Positions 1 to 6,314 of a stretch of DNA of 16,905 bases are shown here, one piece after another; the stretch's first letter is position 1, and the number at the start of each line of letters is the position of its first letter. The notes beneath the pieces are model-generated. The model had not been told where the DNA came from and ran no database searches. It saw only the letters and a program-made list of their open reading frames with translations. The DNA is from Lachnospiraceae bacterium. Its GTDB lineage: Bacteria > Bacillota > Clostridia > Lachnospirales > Lachnospiraceae. The DNA is taken from the NCBI GenBank assembly GCA_019420465.1, contig JAHZHB010000067.1:1-16905 (forward strand). Direction: 5' to 3'. A program made the position numbers and the translations under genes.

Positions 1-441
1 GCGGACGGCGTAGTAAAAAACAACAAGGATACCAACCGCAAGGAGCTGATCGCCTTGCTGCGGGAGGCCCTTACCGCCAAAAGGAGCGGCGCAAGGTGCA
101 TGATCTGCGGCGCGGATGCAGAGAGGATGAAGCAGCTGGCCCAAAGCCTTGGCTCAGAAGTCGTCGGTATCGAATACTGCAAACAGGCACTCGAAGTCAG
201 AGGTACCAGAAAATGTGAGAATCCGGGACACTGTCCGGGTCAGGCACAAAAGGTGATGGCGCTGAAAAAAACAGGGGCCAAAGCTCTGCTGATCGGTAAC
301 TGTACCGACTGTTCCAATACGGTAATGAGCTGTGCACCGAAGCTTTTCCTTCCGGTATACCATTGCACGGATCAGGCCTTACGGGCCGTTAATCATAAGC
401 TGATCCGAAAGATCAGAGAAAACAAGGAGGAGATGGCATGA
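1..441 (+). CDS. Cysteine-rich protein of unknown function, 3' part only
   Basis: The frame is open from the first base of the window, so the N-terminus lies outside; about 146 C-terminal residues are visible. I do not recognise the family. The visible part begins with a charged helix-like stretch, then alternates hydrophobic strand-like and helical segments (for example KALLIGNC). It carries nine cysteines, including a CMIC pair, a KCENPGHCPG pair and a NCTDCSN pair, followed by SC and HC further on. That density suggests a metal or Fe-S cluster site, or redox thiols, but this is inference only. The stop codon overlaps the ATG of the next short frame by ATGA, the usual sign of an operon with translational coupling. 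An internal TTG at 55 is a possible but unlikely start because the frame is open upstream of it. Confidence 0.7.
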   Translation, partial: ADGVVKNNKDTNRKELIALLREALTAKRSGARCMICGADAERMKQLAQSLGSEVVGIEYCKQALEVRGTRKCENPGHCPGQAQKVMALKKTGAKALLIGNCTDCSNTVMSCAPKLFLPVYHCTDQALRAVNHKLIRKIRENKEEMA

Positions 442-530
442 TTCATATTGAAATTGGAAAAGCGGAAAAACTGAAGGGACTGAAATGTCAGACGTACCGG
501 AAATCCGAGTTCTGTTTCCATCGTTTTTAA
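438..530 (+). pseudogene. 5' stub of a truncated gene
   Basis: An ATG overlapping the upstream stop codon (ATGA), with GGAGGAG at 425-431 as ribosome binding site, opens a frame of only 30 codons. Its first 20 or so residues (MIHIEIGKAEKLKGLKC and onward) read like the start of a real protein. After about position 495 the sequence is the antisense of a LysR-type HTH domain, so the last ten residues are not native. I read it as a gene whose body was lost in a deletion that joined it to the LysR remnant. The family is not recognised, and a genuine 30-residue peptide cannot be excluded. Confidence 0.5.
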
Positions 531-635
531 GATATGGCTGACACCGGACTGGGTATAGCCCATATGTTCACCGCTTTTGGTAAAGTTCAGGGTCTCTGCA
601 ACGTCAGCAAAGAGCGCGTATTTGTTAATATCCAT
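495..635 (-). pseudogene. LysR-family regulator, N-terminal remnant (HTH only)
   Basis: Starting from an ATG with a good AGGAGG five bases upstream (641-646), 47 codons encode a typical LysR winged-HTH start: MDINKYALFADVAETLNF, then GYTQSGVSHILKTMETELGFP. In the family the next residues are normally LF-x-R followed by the rest of the domain and a substrate-binding domain of about 200 residues. Here the similarity stops right after GFP and the frame continues into the antisense of the neighbouring truncated gene, ending near 393. The effector domain is absent. A full-length LysR regulator is about 290-300 residues, so this is a broken gene. Its start site and ribosome binding site are intact, so a short HTH-only peptide could still be made. 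Confidence 0.75.
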
Positions 636-690
636 AAAATCCTCCTGATCGGATGCAGCCGGGAAAATGTCCGGCGATATAAATCAAAAT

Positions 691-725
691 TGGTCCACTG
701 GACCAGGTATTGCCATGTATGGCAA
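691..725. promoter_or_regulatory. Two adjacent operator-like palindromes
   Basis: Two perfect inverted repeats sit side by side: TGGTCC-ACT-GGACCA (691-705) and TTGCCA-TGTA-TGGCAA (710-725). They lie between the araD terminator and the LysR remnant start, where the promoter of the LysR gene would be (weak TATATC candidate on the minus strand at about 676-681). Protein-binding dyads fit this position. The first resembles sites of GntR-type repressors in general form, but no regulator can be assigned. Confidence 0.35.
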
Positions 726-727
726 AT

Positions 728-766
728 AAAAAGAGTCATCGAACATAAACGTTCAATGACTCTTTT
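728..766 (-). terminator. Intrinsic terminator of the xre-araD transcript
   Basis: A 16-bp stem (arms 729-744 and 751-766) around a 6-nt loop. On the minus strand the single imperfect position becomes a G-U pair and the stem is followed by a run of five T, so it fits termination of araD transcription, whose stop codon is about 55 nt upstream. The plus strand also has a short T run inside the arm, so some bidirectional activity is possible. Confidence 0.85.
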
Positions 767-820
767 GTCATACAATAGTATATATTCCGGTAAGCTGCCC
801 GGATAGGTTACATATAAAAC

Positions 821-1513
821 TTACTGTCCGTAGTAAGCATTTGCACCGTGCTTGCGGTAAAAATGTTTGTCACGGATCGTGTCCGGTGCCGGTTTGACCT
901 GCGGATTGATCATCTCGGTGAGTGTTGCCATGCGGGCAACCTCTTCAACAACAACAGCGTTATGTACAGCTTCGGCTGCATCCTTACCCCAGGTAAAGAC
1001 ACCATGGTTGCAGCATAAAACACCTGGTGTGTACATCGGATTGATCTGGCCCTCGGTGAAGGTTTCGATAATGACCTTGCCGGTATTGGCTTCGTAGGCA
1101 CCTTCGATCTCTTCTTTGGTCAGGCTGCGTGCACACGGAATCGGTCCATAGAAATAATCGGCATGTGTGGTGCCATACAGCGGAATGCTGCGGCCGGCCT
1201 GTGCCCATGCGGTAGCCTGCGGAGAATGGGTATGTACGATACCGCCCATTTCCGGATACTGTTTATACAGCTCAATGTGTGTCGGGGTGTCAGAAGACGG
1301 TTTGTATTTGCCTTCGATCTTGTTGCCGTTTAAGTCCATAACAACCATATCGTCCGGTGTCAGTTTGTCATAATCCACACCGCTTGGTTTGATGACAAAA
1401 TAGCCGGTCTCTTTGTCTCTGCCGCTGACATTGCCCCAGGTATAGGTGATCAGTCCGCGTTTGGGAAGCTCCATATTGGCTTCATAGACCTGCTTTTTTA
1501 ACTCTTCTAACAT
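821..1513 (-). CDS. araD: L-ribulose-5-phosphate 4-epimerase
   Basis: A 230-residue class II aldolase/AraD-family protein that interconverts L-ribulose 5-phosphate and D-xylulose 5-phosphate, feeding L-arabinose (or L-ascorbate-type sugars) into the pentose phosphate pathway in the cytoplasm. The length matches E. coli AraD (231). The zinc ligands are present as H94, H96 (VHTHS) and H170 (CNHG), with D75, D119 and the penultimate-region Tyr (AYYGQ C-terminus) at the expected catalytic places. WGNVSGRD near residue 26 and KPSG at 42-45 form the phosphate-binding loops. The ribosome binding site AAGGAG lies within the last codons of the upstream regulator gene, three bases before this start, so translation is probably coupled. 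No other arabinose gene is visible here. UlaF/SgbE-type epimerases are close relatives and cannot be excluded as the better name. Confidence 0.93.
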   Translation of the reverse strand: MLEELKKQVYEANMELPKRGLITYTWGNVSGRDKETGYFVIKPSGVDYDKLTPDDMVVMDLNGNKIEGKYKPSSDTPTHIELYKQYPEMGGIVHTHSPQATAWAQAGRSIPLYGTTHADYFYGPIPCARSLTKEEIEGAYEANTGKVIIETFTEGQINPMYTPGVLCCNHGVFTWGKDAAEAVHNAVVVEEVARMATLTEMINPQVKPAPDTIRDKHFYRKHGANAYYGQ

Positions 1514-1516
1514 GAT

Positions 1517-1846
1517 TTATTTCTCCTTCCACATCTGGATAGTTTTGATCAGTTTGCGCTTTTCGGCATCTGTGAAATTTTCCAGAAGCCCCATGATCTC
1601 ATTGTCAAGGGCGGTTGCCGTATAGGAAGCGTCCATGCTGCCTACCAGGGAATCCAGCGTAGTGCCGGTAAGGCGGGCAAAATACATCAGCATACGCAGG
1701 GACATAGCCGTACGTCCGTTTTCTACATTGCTGATATAGCCTGGTGTTGCGTGCAGGACCTTGGCTACCTGATCCTGCGTGAGATTATGCTCAAGGCGCA
1801 GCTGTTTTACACGTTTGCCTAAATCGATCTCGTTAAATGACTCCAT
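1517..1846 (-). CDS. XRE-family helix-turn-helix regulator
   Basis: A 109-residue protein with one N-terminal Cro/C1-type HTH (about residues 9-66: LGKRVKQLRLEHNLTQDQVA, then TPGYISNVENGRT) and a short, highly charged C-terminal helix (FTDAEKRKLIKTIQMWKEK). The size is typical of single-domain XRE regulators with no ligand domain. It is the first gene of a two-gene transcript with araD and ends three bases before the araD start, so it may control the epimerase gene or itself; this is inferred from position only. The ribosome binding site is GGGGAGA about nine bases before the ATG. Confidence 0.85.
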   Translation of the reverse strand: MESFNEIDLGKRVKQLRLEHNLTQDQVAKVLHATPGYISNVENGRTAMSLRMLMYFARLTGTTLDSLVGSMDASYTATALDNEIMGLLENFTDAEKRKLIKTIQMWKEK

Positions 1847-1888
1847 ATTATTTTTCTCCCCTATAAATGAAATGATGATAATTTGTAA

Positions 1889-1915
1889 TCACGGTCCGGG
1901 TAAGAAACCTCGCAC
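1889..1915 (-). other. Possible 8-codon upstream ORF in the xre-araD leader
   Basis: In the roughly 75-nt leader of the xre-araD transcript a GTG with GGAG seven bases upstream starts an eight-codon frame (VRGFLPGP, then TGA). It ends about 40 nt before the xre start. The final Pro-Gly-Pro before a stop is the kind of sequence that slows ribosomes. The frame is so short that chance is a real alternative. Confidence 0.3.
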
Positions 1916-1929
1916 CGTTATTCTCCTAT

Positions 1930-1958
1930 AGTATAAGATAAAAAGGTTAAGAAAGCAA
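1930..1958 (-). promoter_or_regulatory. Sigma-A promoter of xre-araD
   Basis: On the minus strand TTGCTT (-35, 1953-1958) and TATACT (-10, 1930-1935) are separated by exactly 17 bp, a near-consensus vegetative promoter. Transcription would start near 1923, giving a leader of about 75 nt before the XRE regulator. Confidence 0.75.
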
Positions 1959-2013
1959 TTTCAGAATCGTAAATTTTTATGGTTTTTAAGTTTATTTTGC
2001 TGTAATATTTTAC

Positions 2014-2042
2014 TTCACCTTTTGGGTGAAAAACGGTATAAT
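2014..2042 (+). promoter_or_regulatory. helD promoter with an overlapping dyad
   Basis: A perfect -10 box TATAAT (2037-2042) follows TTCACC (2014-2019) at 17 bp. The -35 box is the left arm of a perfect inverted repeat TTCACC-TTTTG-GGTGAA (2014-2030), placed where a repressor would block sigma-A. Transcription would begin near 2049, about 25 nt before the helicase start. Confidence 0.65.
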
Positions 2043-2073
2043 AACTAGCATTATGTAATGATGGAGAGAAGCC

Positions 2074-4125
2074 ATGGAAGAAAATCAGAAATTCCTTGAA
2101 GAAATAAAAGAAAAGATCCGGACAAGGCTTGCAGAGCTTGAAAAAAGCATGGAAGCCGGAAAGCGGGAAGTCGAGTCCATGCATGAGTATTACTGGGAAA
2201 ACTATACAGAGATGGATGAGTATGGCTATGAAAATTTTGATAACCAGCAGGCGCTTCTGACGCAGGTCAATGCCAATGCCCAGAGACACAGCCTGCATGC
2301 GCGTTACAAAAAGCTTCTGGATTCCCCGTATTTTGGCCGGGTGGATTTTATTTATGAGGGAGAGGATGTACCGGAGACCTTTTATATCGGTATTGGCAGC
2401 TTTTCACCGAAAAAGGGCGGTGTGCCGCTGATCTATGACTGGCGTGCACCGGTGAGCAGCCTGTTCTATGATTATGACAGCGGTCAGGCCTCCTATGAGG
2501 CGCCGGGCGGTGAAATGTGCGGAGAGATCACAGCCAAGTGGCAGTATAAGATACGTAAGGGAAAGCTTGTGTATGCCTTTGAGAGCGATGTCAAGATCGA
2601 CGATGAAGTGCTCAGAGAGGAGCTGTCAGCCAGCGGTGATACGAAGCTGAAAAATATTATCCGTACGATCCAGAAAGAGCAAAACGAGATCATACGCAAT
2701 ACAAAAGACCGTGTTCTGGTGATCCAGGGAGTGGCCGGCAGCGGAAAGACGTCGGTCGCTCTGCACAGGATCGCCTATCTTCTGTATCATGACCGTCAGA
2801 ATCTGCGGTCACAGAATGTGCTGATCCTGTCACCGAACAGCGTATTTTCCGATTATATTTCCCATGTGTTGCCGGAACTTGGTGAGGAGCCGATCCGGGA
2901 GATGAGTCTTGATACCTTTGCCTATAAAAAACTGAATGATACGGTTAATGACTGTGAAGACAGATATGACCGTCTGGAACGGCTGCTGGCCGGAGGCAGT
3001 GATACAGAATATCAGAAAAAGCAGTCCCGGGAATTTATGGACAGCCTGTATGGCTACGTCATGCAGCTTGAGGCGGAGCTTATGGATTTTGACAGCGTGT
3101 CGCTGAAAGGTTTCAGCAAAAGTGCGCAGGATATCCAGGTACTGTTTTATGAGAAGTTTACAGAGTTTCCGCTGCTGAAGCGAATGGATGCGGTGCGCGA
3201 ATATATTGTGGATGAATATGAGACACTGACAGGGAGAGAGCTTTCACAGGAAGAGGATGACCGTATACGTCTGGTCTTTGAGAAGATGTATGAAACCAGA
3301 GATATCTATATCCTGTACAGCCGCTTTCTGGCTGCCAATGGCTGTAAACCGCTGCCGCACCGCAGATACGAACAGCGCTGCCTGGCGTATGAGGATGTAT
3401 ATCCGATGCTGTACCTGAAGCTTCTTCTGACCGGCGGCCAAAAGGACACTTCAATCCGGCATCTGGTCATTGATGAGATGCAGGATTACAGCTATCTGCA
3501 GTATGAGATCCTTGCCATGCTGTTTTCCTGTCCGATGACGATCCTCGGGGATAAGGCACAGACGATGGATACAAAGATCCAGGATGTGACGAAATTTCTG
3601 CCTTCGATCCTGGGAAAAGATATCCGGCGGATCGAGATGAATAAAAGCTACCGCAATACAGAGCCTATTGCGGCCTATGCAGCATCCCTTACCGGTGCAA
3701 CCGATGCCGAGCTGTTTGCCCGGACAGGAGATGCGGTAAAAGAGAATGTGTTTCCTTCCCGGGAAGATACCCTGCAGTTTGTCGCAGAAGCTTTTGCAAA
3801 AGAGGCAGACCAGACAGAGACGGCAGCACTTCTGTTTCTGACAGAAGCTGAAGCCAGAGCGGCATATGCAAGGCTGTGTGTGCTTTTTAAGGAAAAAGAT
3901 ATGGAAGAAAAGCTGTCCTACATTGACAGAAACAGCAGTTACTTTCATACTGGTCTGACGGTAACGACGTTTTATCTTGCCAAGGGTCTGGAATTTGAAT
4001 CGGTGTATGCAGTTACCCCCAAAGGCAAAATGGATCCGCTGACTGTGCAGGCGCGCTATATTATGGCAACACGTGCCATGCATCACCTCTGTGTCTGTGA
4101 GGAGGAAAAAGGAGAAAATTCATGA
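2074..4125 (+). CDS. helD: HelD-like UvrD/Rep-family helicase (RNA polymerase recycling factor)
   Basis: A 683-residue SF1 NTPase of the HelD type. HelD binds RNA polymerase, inserts an N-terminal coiled coil into the secondary channel and releases stalled polymerase from nucleic acid in an ATP-dependent way. Visible here: an N-terminal charged coiled coil (about residues 1-60), a Q-motif-like segment (IQKEQNEIIRNTKDRVLVIQ), Walker A GVAGSGKT (219-226), Walker B VIDEMQD with D467/E468, the motif-IV-like NKSYRNTEPI, motif V KGLEFESVYAV and motif VI YIMATRA with R667. It is somewhat shorter than B. subtilis HelD (about 774), the difference lying between the helicase motifs. The start is chosen from GGAGAG five to six bases upstream and the -10 box ahead. 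The stop overlaps the next start by ATGA. A generic UvrD-like helicase is the alternative label. Confidence 0.88.
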   Translation: MEENQKFLEEIKEKIRTRLAELEKSMEAGKREVESMHEYYWENYTEMDEYGYENFDNQQALLTQVNANAQRHSLHARYKKLLDSPYFGRVDFIYEGEDVPETFYIGIGSFSPKKGGVPLIYDWRAPVSSLFYDYDSGQASYEAPGGEMCGEITAKWQYKIRKGKLVYAFESDVKIDDEVLREELSASGDTKLKNIIRTIQKEQNEIIRNTKDRVLVIQGVAGSGKTSVALHRIAYLLYHDRQNLRSQNVLILSPNSVFSDYISHVLPELGEEPIREMSLDTFAYKKLNDTVNDCEDRYDRLERLLAGGSDTEYQKKQSREFMDSLYGYVMQLEAELMDFDSVSLKGFSKSAQDIQVLFYEKFTEFPLLKRMDAVREYIVDEYETLTGRELSQEEDDRIRLVFEKMYETRDIYILYSRFLAANGCKPLPHRRYEQRCLAYEDVYPMLYLKLLLTGGQKDTSIRHLVIDEMQDYSYLQYEILAMLFSCPMTILGDKAQTMDTKIQDVTKFLPSILGKDIRRIEMNKSYRNTEPIAAYAASLTGATDAELFARTGDAVKENVFPSREDTLQFVAEAFAKEADQTETAALLFLTEAEARAAYARLCVLFKEKDMEEKLSYIDRNSSYFHTGLTVTTFYLAKGLEFESVYAVTPKGKMDPLTVQARYIMATRAMHHLCVCEEEKGENS

Positions 4126-5066
4126 AAGATATGCTGTATGCTGTACTGATCCTTATCATTGGTTTTGTGCTTCTGATCAAGGGGGCGGATTTCTTTGTAG
4201 ACGGAAGTTCGTCCGTGGCTAAAAAATTAAAGATTCCTTCTATAATAATAGGTATGACGATCGTAGCCATGGGAACGAGTCTGCCGGAGTGTGCGGTCAG
4301 TGTGACGGCGGCGTTAAGCCATAATAACGGACTGGCGATCGGTAATGTGCTGGGCTCCAATCTGTTTAATCTGCTGGTGGTCTGTGGTGCATGCACTCTG
4401 TTTATGCCACTGACGGTAGCCAAAGATACGCTTCACAGGGAGTTTCCTTTTTCTGTGATCTGTGCCGGCCTTCTGATCGTGCTGGGCTATATGGGGTCAC
4501 AGCTTGGCCGGGCTGACGGACTGATCTTTCTGGTACTGTTTGCACTGTATCTGGGGTATATGGTACATGCGGTGGTGTCCGGTCGTGCCAGAGCAGAAGA
4601 AACAGAGGAGTATGAGATCCTTCCGGGATGGAAATGTGCGGTATATATCGTCGGCGGTATGATCGCGATCAAATACGGCGGGGATTTTGTCGTAAACGGT
4701 GCTTCTACGATTGCTTCCGGCTTTGGACTGAGCCAGAATATCATCGGACTGACAATCGTGGCTATGGGCACGAGCCTGCCGGAGCTGGTAACCTCTATGG
4801 TGGCTGCCAGAAAAAAAGAGGTGGATATGGCCGTGGGCAATGTGATCGGTTCGAATATCTTCAATATCCTTCTGGTCCTTGGTGTGGCTGCAACGATCAG
4901 CCCGGTAGCTTTCTATATGGAAAATCTGATCGATGCTGCAGTGCTTATCCTGGTCAGCATCGTTGTCTGGCTGTTTGCCCATTCCAAAGAGCGTATCGTA
5001 AAGAGTGAGGGTATCGCCATGCTTGGTATGTATGCAGTGTACCTGGTCTATATATGCCTGCGATAG
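4122..5066 (+). CDS. CaCA-family calcium/sodium antiporter
   Basis: A 314-residue, roughly ten-helix membrane protein of the Ca2+/cation antiporter family (YrbG-like), expected to export Ca2+ or a similar ion in exchange for Na+ or H+ at the plasma membrane. The two inverted alpha-repeats are plain: GTSLPE (51-56) with GNVLGSN (74-80) in the first half, and GTSLPE (216-221) with GNVIGSN (239-245) in the second. The acidic residue in each GTSLPE and the Asn in each GNxxGSN are the ion-binding residues of the family. A hydrophilic loop (SGRARAEETEEYE) joins the halves. The ATG overlaps the helD stop codon (ATGA) with AAAGGAG before it, so the two genes are co-translated. A functional link to HelD is not obvious. 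Confidence 0.92.
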   Translation: MKDMLYAVLILIIGFVLLIKGADFFVDGSSSVAKKLKIPSIIIGMTIVAMGTSLPECAVSVTAALSHNNGLAIGNVLGSNLFNLLVVCGACTLFMPLTVAKDTLHREFPFSVICAGLLIVLGYMGSQLGRADGLIFLVLFALYLGYMVHAVVSGRARAEETEEYEILPGWKCAVYIVGGMIAIKYGGDFVVNGASTIASGFGLSQNIIGLTIVAMGTSLPELVTSMVAARKKEVDMAVGNVIGSNIFNILLVLGVAATISPVAFYMENLIDAAVLILVSIVVWLFAHSKERIVKSEGIAMLGMYAVYLVYICLR

Positions 5067-5090
5067 ACGTAAAAAAAGCTGCCGGAAAAC

Positions 5091-5107
5091 TTTACAAAGA
5101 AATTACA
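5091..5107 (+). promoter_or_regulatory. Candidate PhoP box upstream of the pst operon
   Basis: TTTACA and ATTACA are spaced with an 11-bp period, the arrangement of PhoP binding repeats in Firmicutes. It resembles the clearer pair at 9521-9542, including the following AGAGAAT-like bases. It lies just before the antiporter terminator; a transcript starting in or after that hairpin would escape it. The -10 element is not convincing (TATTCT at 5135-5140 or 5151-5156). Confidence 0.35.
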
Positions 5108-5149
5108 GAGAATACCTGTGCTGTTGATAGCAGGTATTCTCTTTTTTTT
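5108..5149 (+). terminator. Intrinsic terminator after the helD-antiporter operon
   Basis: An 11-bp perfect stem GAGAATACCTG / CAGGTATTCTC (5108-5118, 5131-5141) followed by eight T. It sits about 40 nt after the antiporter stop and separates that operon from the phosphate locus. Confidence 0.92.
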
Positions 5150-5182
5150 GTATTCTTTCAAACTGTAAGGAGGACGAAAACG

Positions 5183-5269
5183 ATGATGCAAATTGTGATG
5201 AACCTCTTACTGGTCCCGGCATGTGCGCTTGGCTACCTTGGCTGGGCAGTGAGAACGCTGAAGGATTAA
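5183..5269 (+). CDS. 28-residue single-pass membrane peptide ahead of pstS
   Basis: A small frame that is easily missed. An excellent AAGGAGG (5167-5173) stands nine bases before the first of two ATGs. The peptide starts MMQIVMNLLLVPACALG, continues YLGWAV and ends RTLKD: one hydrophobic helix of about 20 residues with a positively charged end, so the C-terminus is probably cytoplasmic. It lies between the terminator of the previous operon and pstS (40 nt gap), apparently as the first cistron of the pst transcript. I know of no named family. Position suggests a modulator of the Pst transporter or the PhoR sensor, which is inference. A longer frame entering from 5054 through the terminator is not credible. 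Confidence 0.6.
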   Translation: MMQIVMNLLLVPACALGYLGWAVRTLKD

Positions 5270-5309
5270 AAAGTAAAAAGACGCAAGAAGTAAGAAATGG
5301 AGAAATGAC

Positions 5310-6314
5310 ATGAAAAAGAAAGTAGCAGTAATGACAATCGCAGCAGCAATGGCTGTAACATCTTTAGTTGGATGCGGTGGTGCATCTAACAGCGCAGCAG
5401 AAACAACAACAGAAAGCGCAGCAGCTTCCGCAGATACTGAAGGAACTGCAAGCGCAGCCGATACAACAGCAGACAATACTGCAGACAGCACTGCAGATGC
5501 CGCTGAAAGCGCAGGCGGAGCAATGACCGGGGAGATTTCTGTACAGACCCGTGAGGATGGTTCCGGTACAAGAGGCGCTTTCATCGAGCTGATGGGCATC
5601 GAAGTTAAAAATGATGCCGGTGAAAAAGAAGATATGACAACTGCAGATGCAGGTGTAACAAACAGTACCGAGGTTATGCTTTCCACAGTAGCGGGTGATC
5701 CGCAGGCTATCGGATATGTATCCTTAGGTTCCTTGAACGATACAGTTAAAGCTGTAACGATCGATGGCGTTGAAGCTACAGCAGCAAACGTAGCAAACGG
5801 TACATACACAGTAGCCCGTCCGTTCAATATCGCCACATTGGACAGTGTCAGTGATTCTGCAAAAGACTTTATCTCCTATATCCTTTCCAAAGAAGGCCAG
5901 ACCATTATTGAAGAAGAAGGCTATATCGCTGTGGACCAGAACGCAGCAGCTTACGCTGGCAGCGGTGCTACAGAAAAAGTCGTAGTTGGTGGTTCTTCTT
6001 CCGTATCTCCGGTTATGGAGAAACTGAAAGAAGCCTACGTAGCTGTAAATCCGAATGCAGATATCGAGATCCAGACCAGCGATTCCACAACAGGTATGAC
6101 AGATGCTGCTGCAGGTACATGTGATATCGGTATGGCTTCCCGTGAGCTGAAAGATGAAGAGCTGGCAGCCGGTCTGAAAAACACAGTTATCGCAAACGAC
6201 GGTATCGCAGTCATCGTAAATAAAGAAAGCCCGATCAGCAACCTTACAAAAGATCAGGTAATGAATATCTACACTGGCAATGTAACCGCATGGGATGATA
6301 TCACGGAGGAATAA
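5310..6314 (+). CDS. pstS: Phosphate-binding lipoprotein, PstS-like, with swapped half-domains
   Basis: A 334-residue secreted lipoprotein that should capture phosphate for PstCAB. Residues 1-21 form a signal peptide with lipobox LVGC (C22 lipidated), followed by an Ala/Thr/Asp/Glu-rich linker to about 73. Then comes ISVQTREDGSGTRGAF (76-91), IGYVSLGSL (134-142), RPFNIAT and FISYILSKEGQTIIEEEGYI (187-206), which in canonical PstS form the C-terminal half. After that comes VVVGGSSSVSPVMEKL (224-239), GMASRELK (274-281), NDGIAVIVN (296-304) and IYTGNVTAWDDI (320-331), canonically the N-terminal half. The order of the halves is therefore reversed. Phosphate-contact segments GSSSV, SRE, DGIA and DGSGTR are all present, so binding is likely intact. 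Ribosome binding site GGAG is seven bases upstream. The next genes are pstC, pstA and pstB. Confidence 0.9.
   Translation: MKKKVAVMTIAAAMAVTSLVGCGGASNSAAETTTESAAASADTEGTASAADTTADNTADSTADAAESAGGAMTGEISVQTREDGSGTRGAFIELMGIEVKNDAGEKEDMTTADAGVTNSTEVMLSTVAGDPQAIGYVSLGSLNDTVKAVTIDGVEATAANVANGTYTVARPFNIATLDSVSDSAKDFISYILSKEGQTIIEEEGYIAVDQNAAAYAGSGATEKVVVGGSSSVSPVMEKLKEAYVAVNPNADIEIQTSDSTTGMTDAAAGTCDIGMASRELKDEELAAGLKNTVIANDGIAVIVNKESPISNLTKDQVMNIYTGNVTAWDDITEE

Noticed and set aside
439..474. TGA of the cysteine-rich gene read as selenocysteine
   Set aside because: The frame continues only ten codons to another stop, there is no visible SECIS-like hairpin, and the TGA is part of a normal ATGA overlap.
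3451..4086. 211-codon open frame on the minus strand inside helD
   Set aside because: It lies antisense to the conserved helicase motifs, has a low-complexity Cys/His-rich composition and no ribosome binding site; a shadow frame.
5054..5269. 71-codon version of the small pre-pstS frame
   Set aside because: It would be translated through the antiporter terminator; the 28-codon version has its own strong ribosome binding site.
5207..5836. 209-codon minus-strand frame across pstS
   Set aside because: Its Ala/Val/Ser-rich sequence is the antisense of the repetitive Ala/Thr linker of the lipoprotein.
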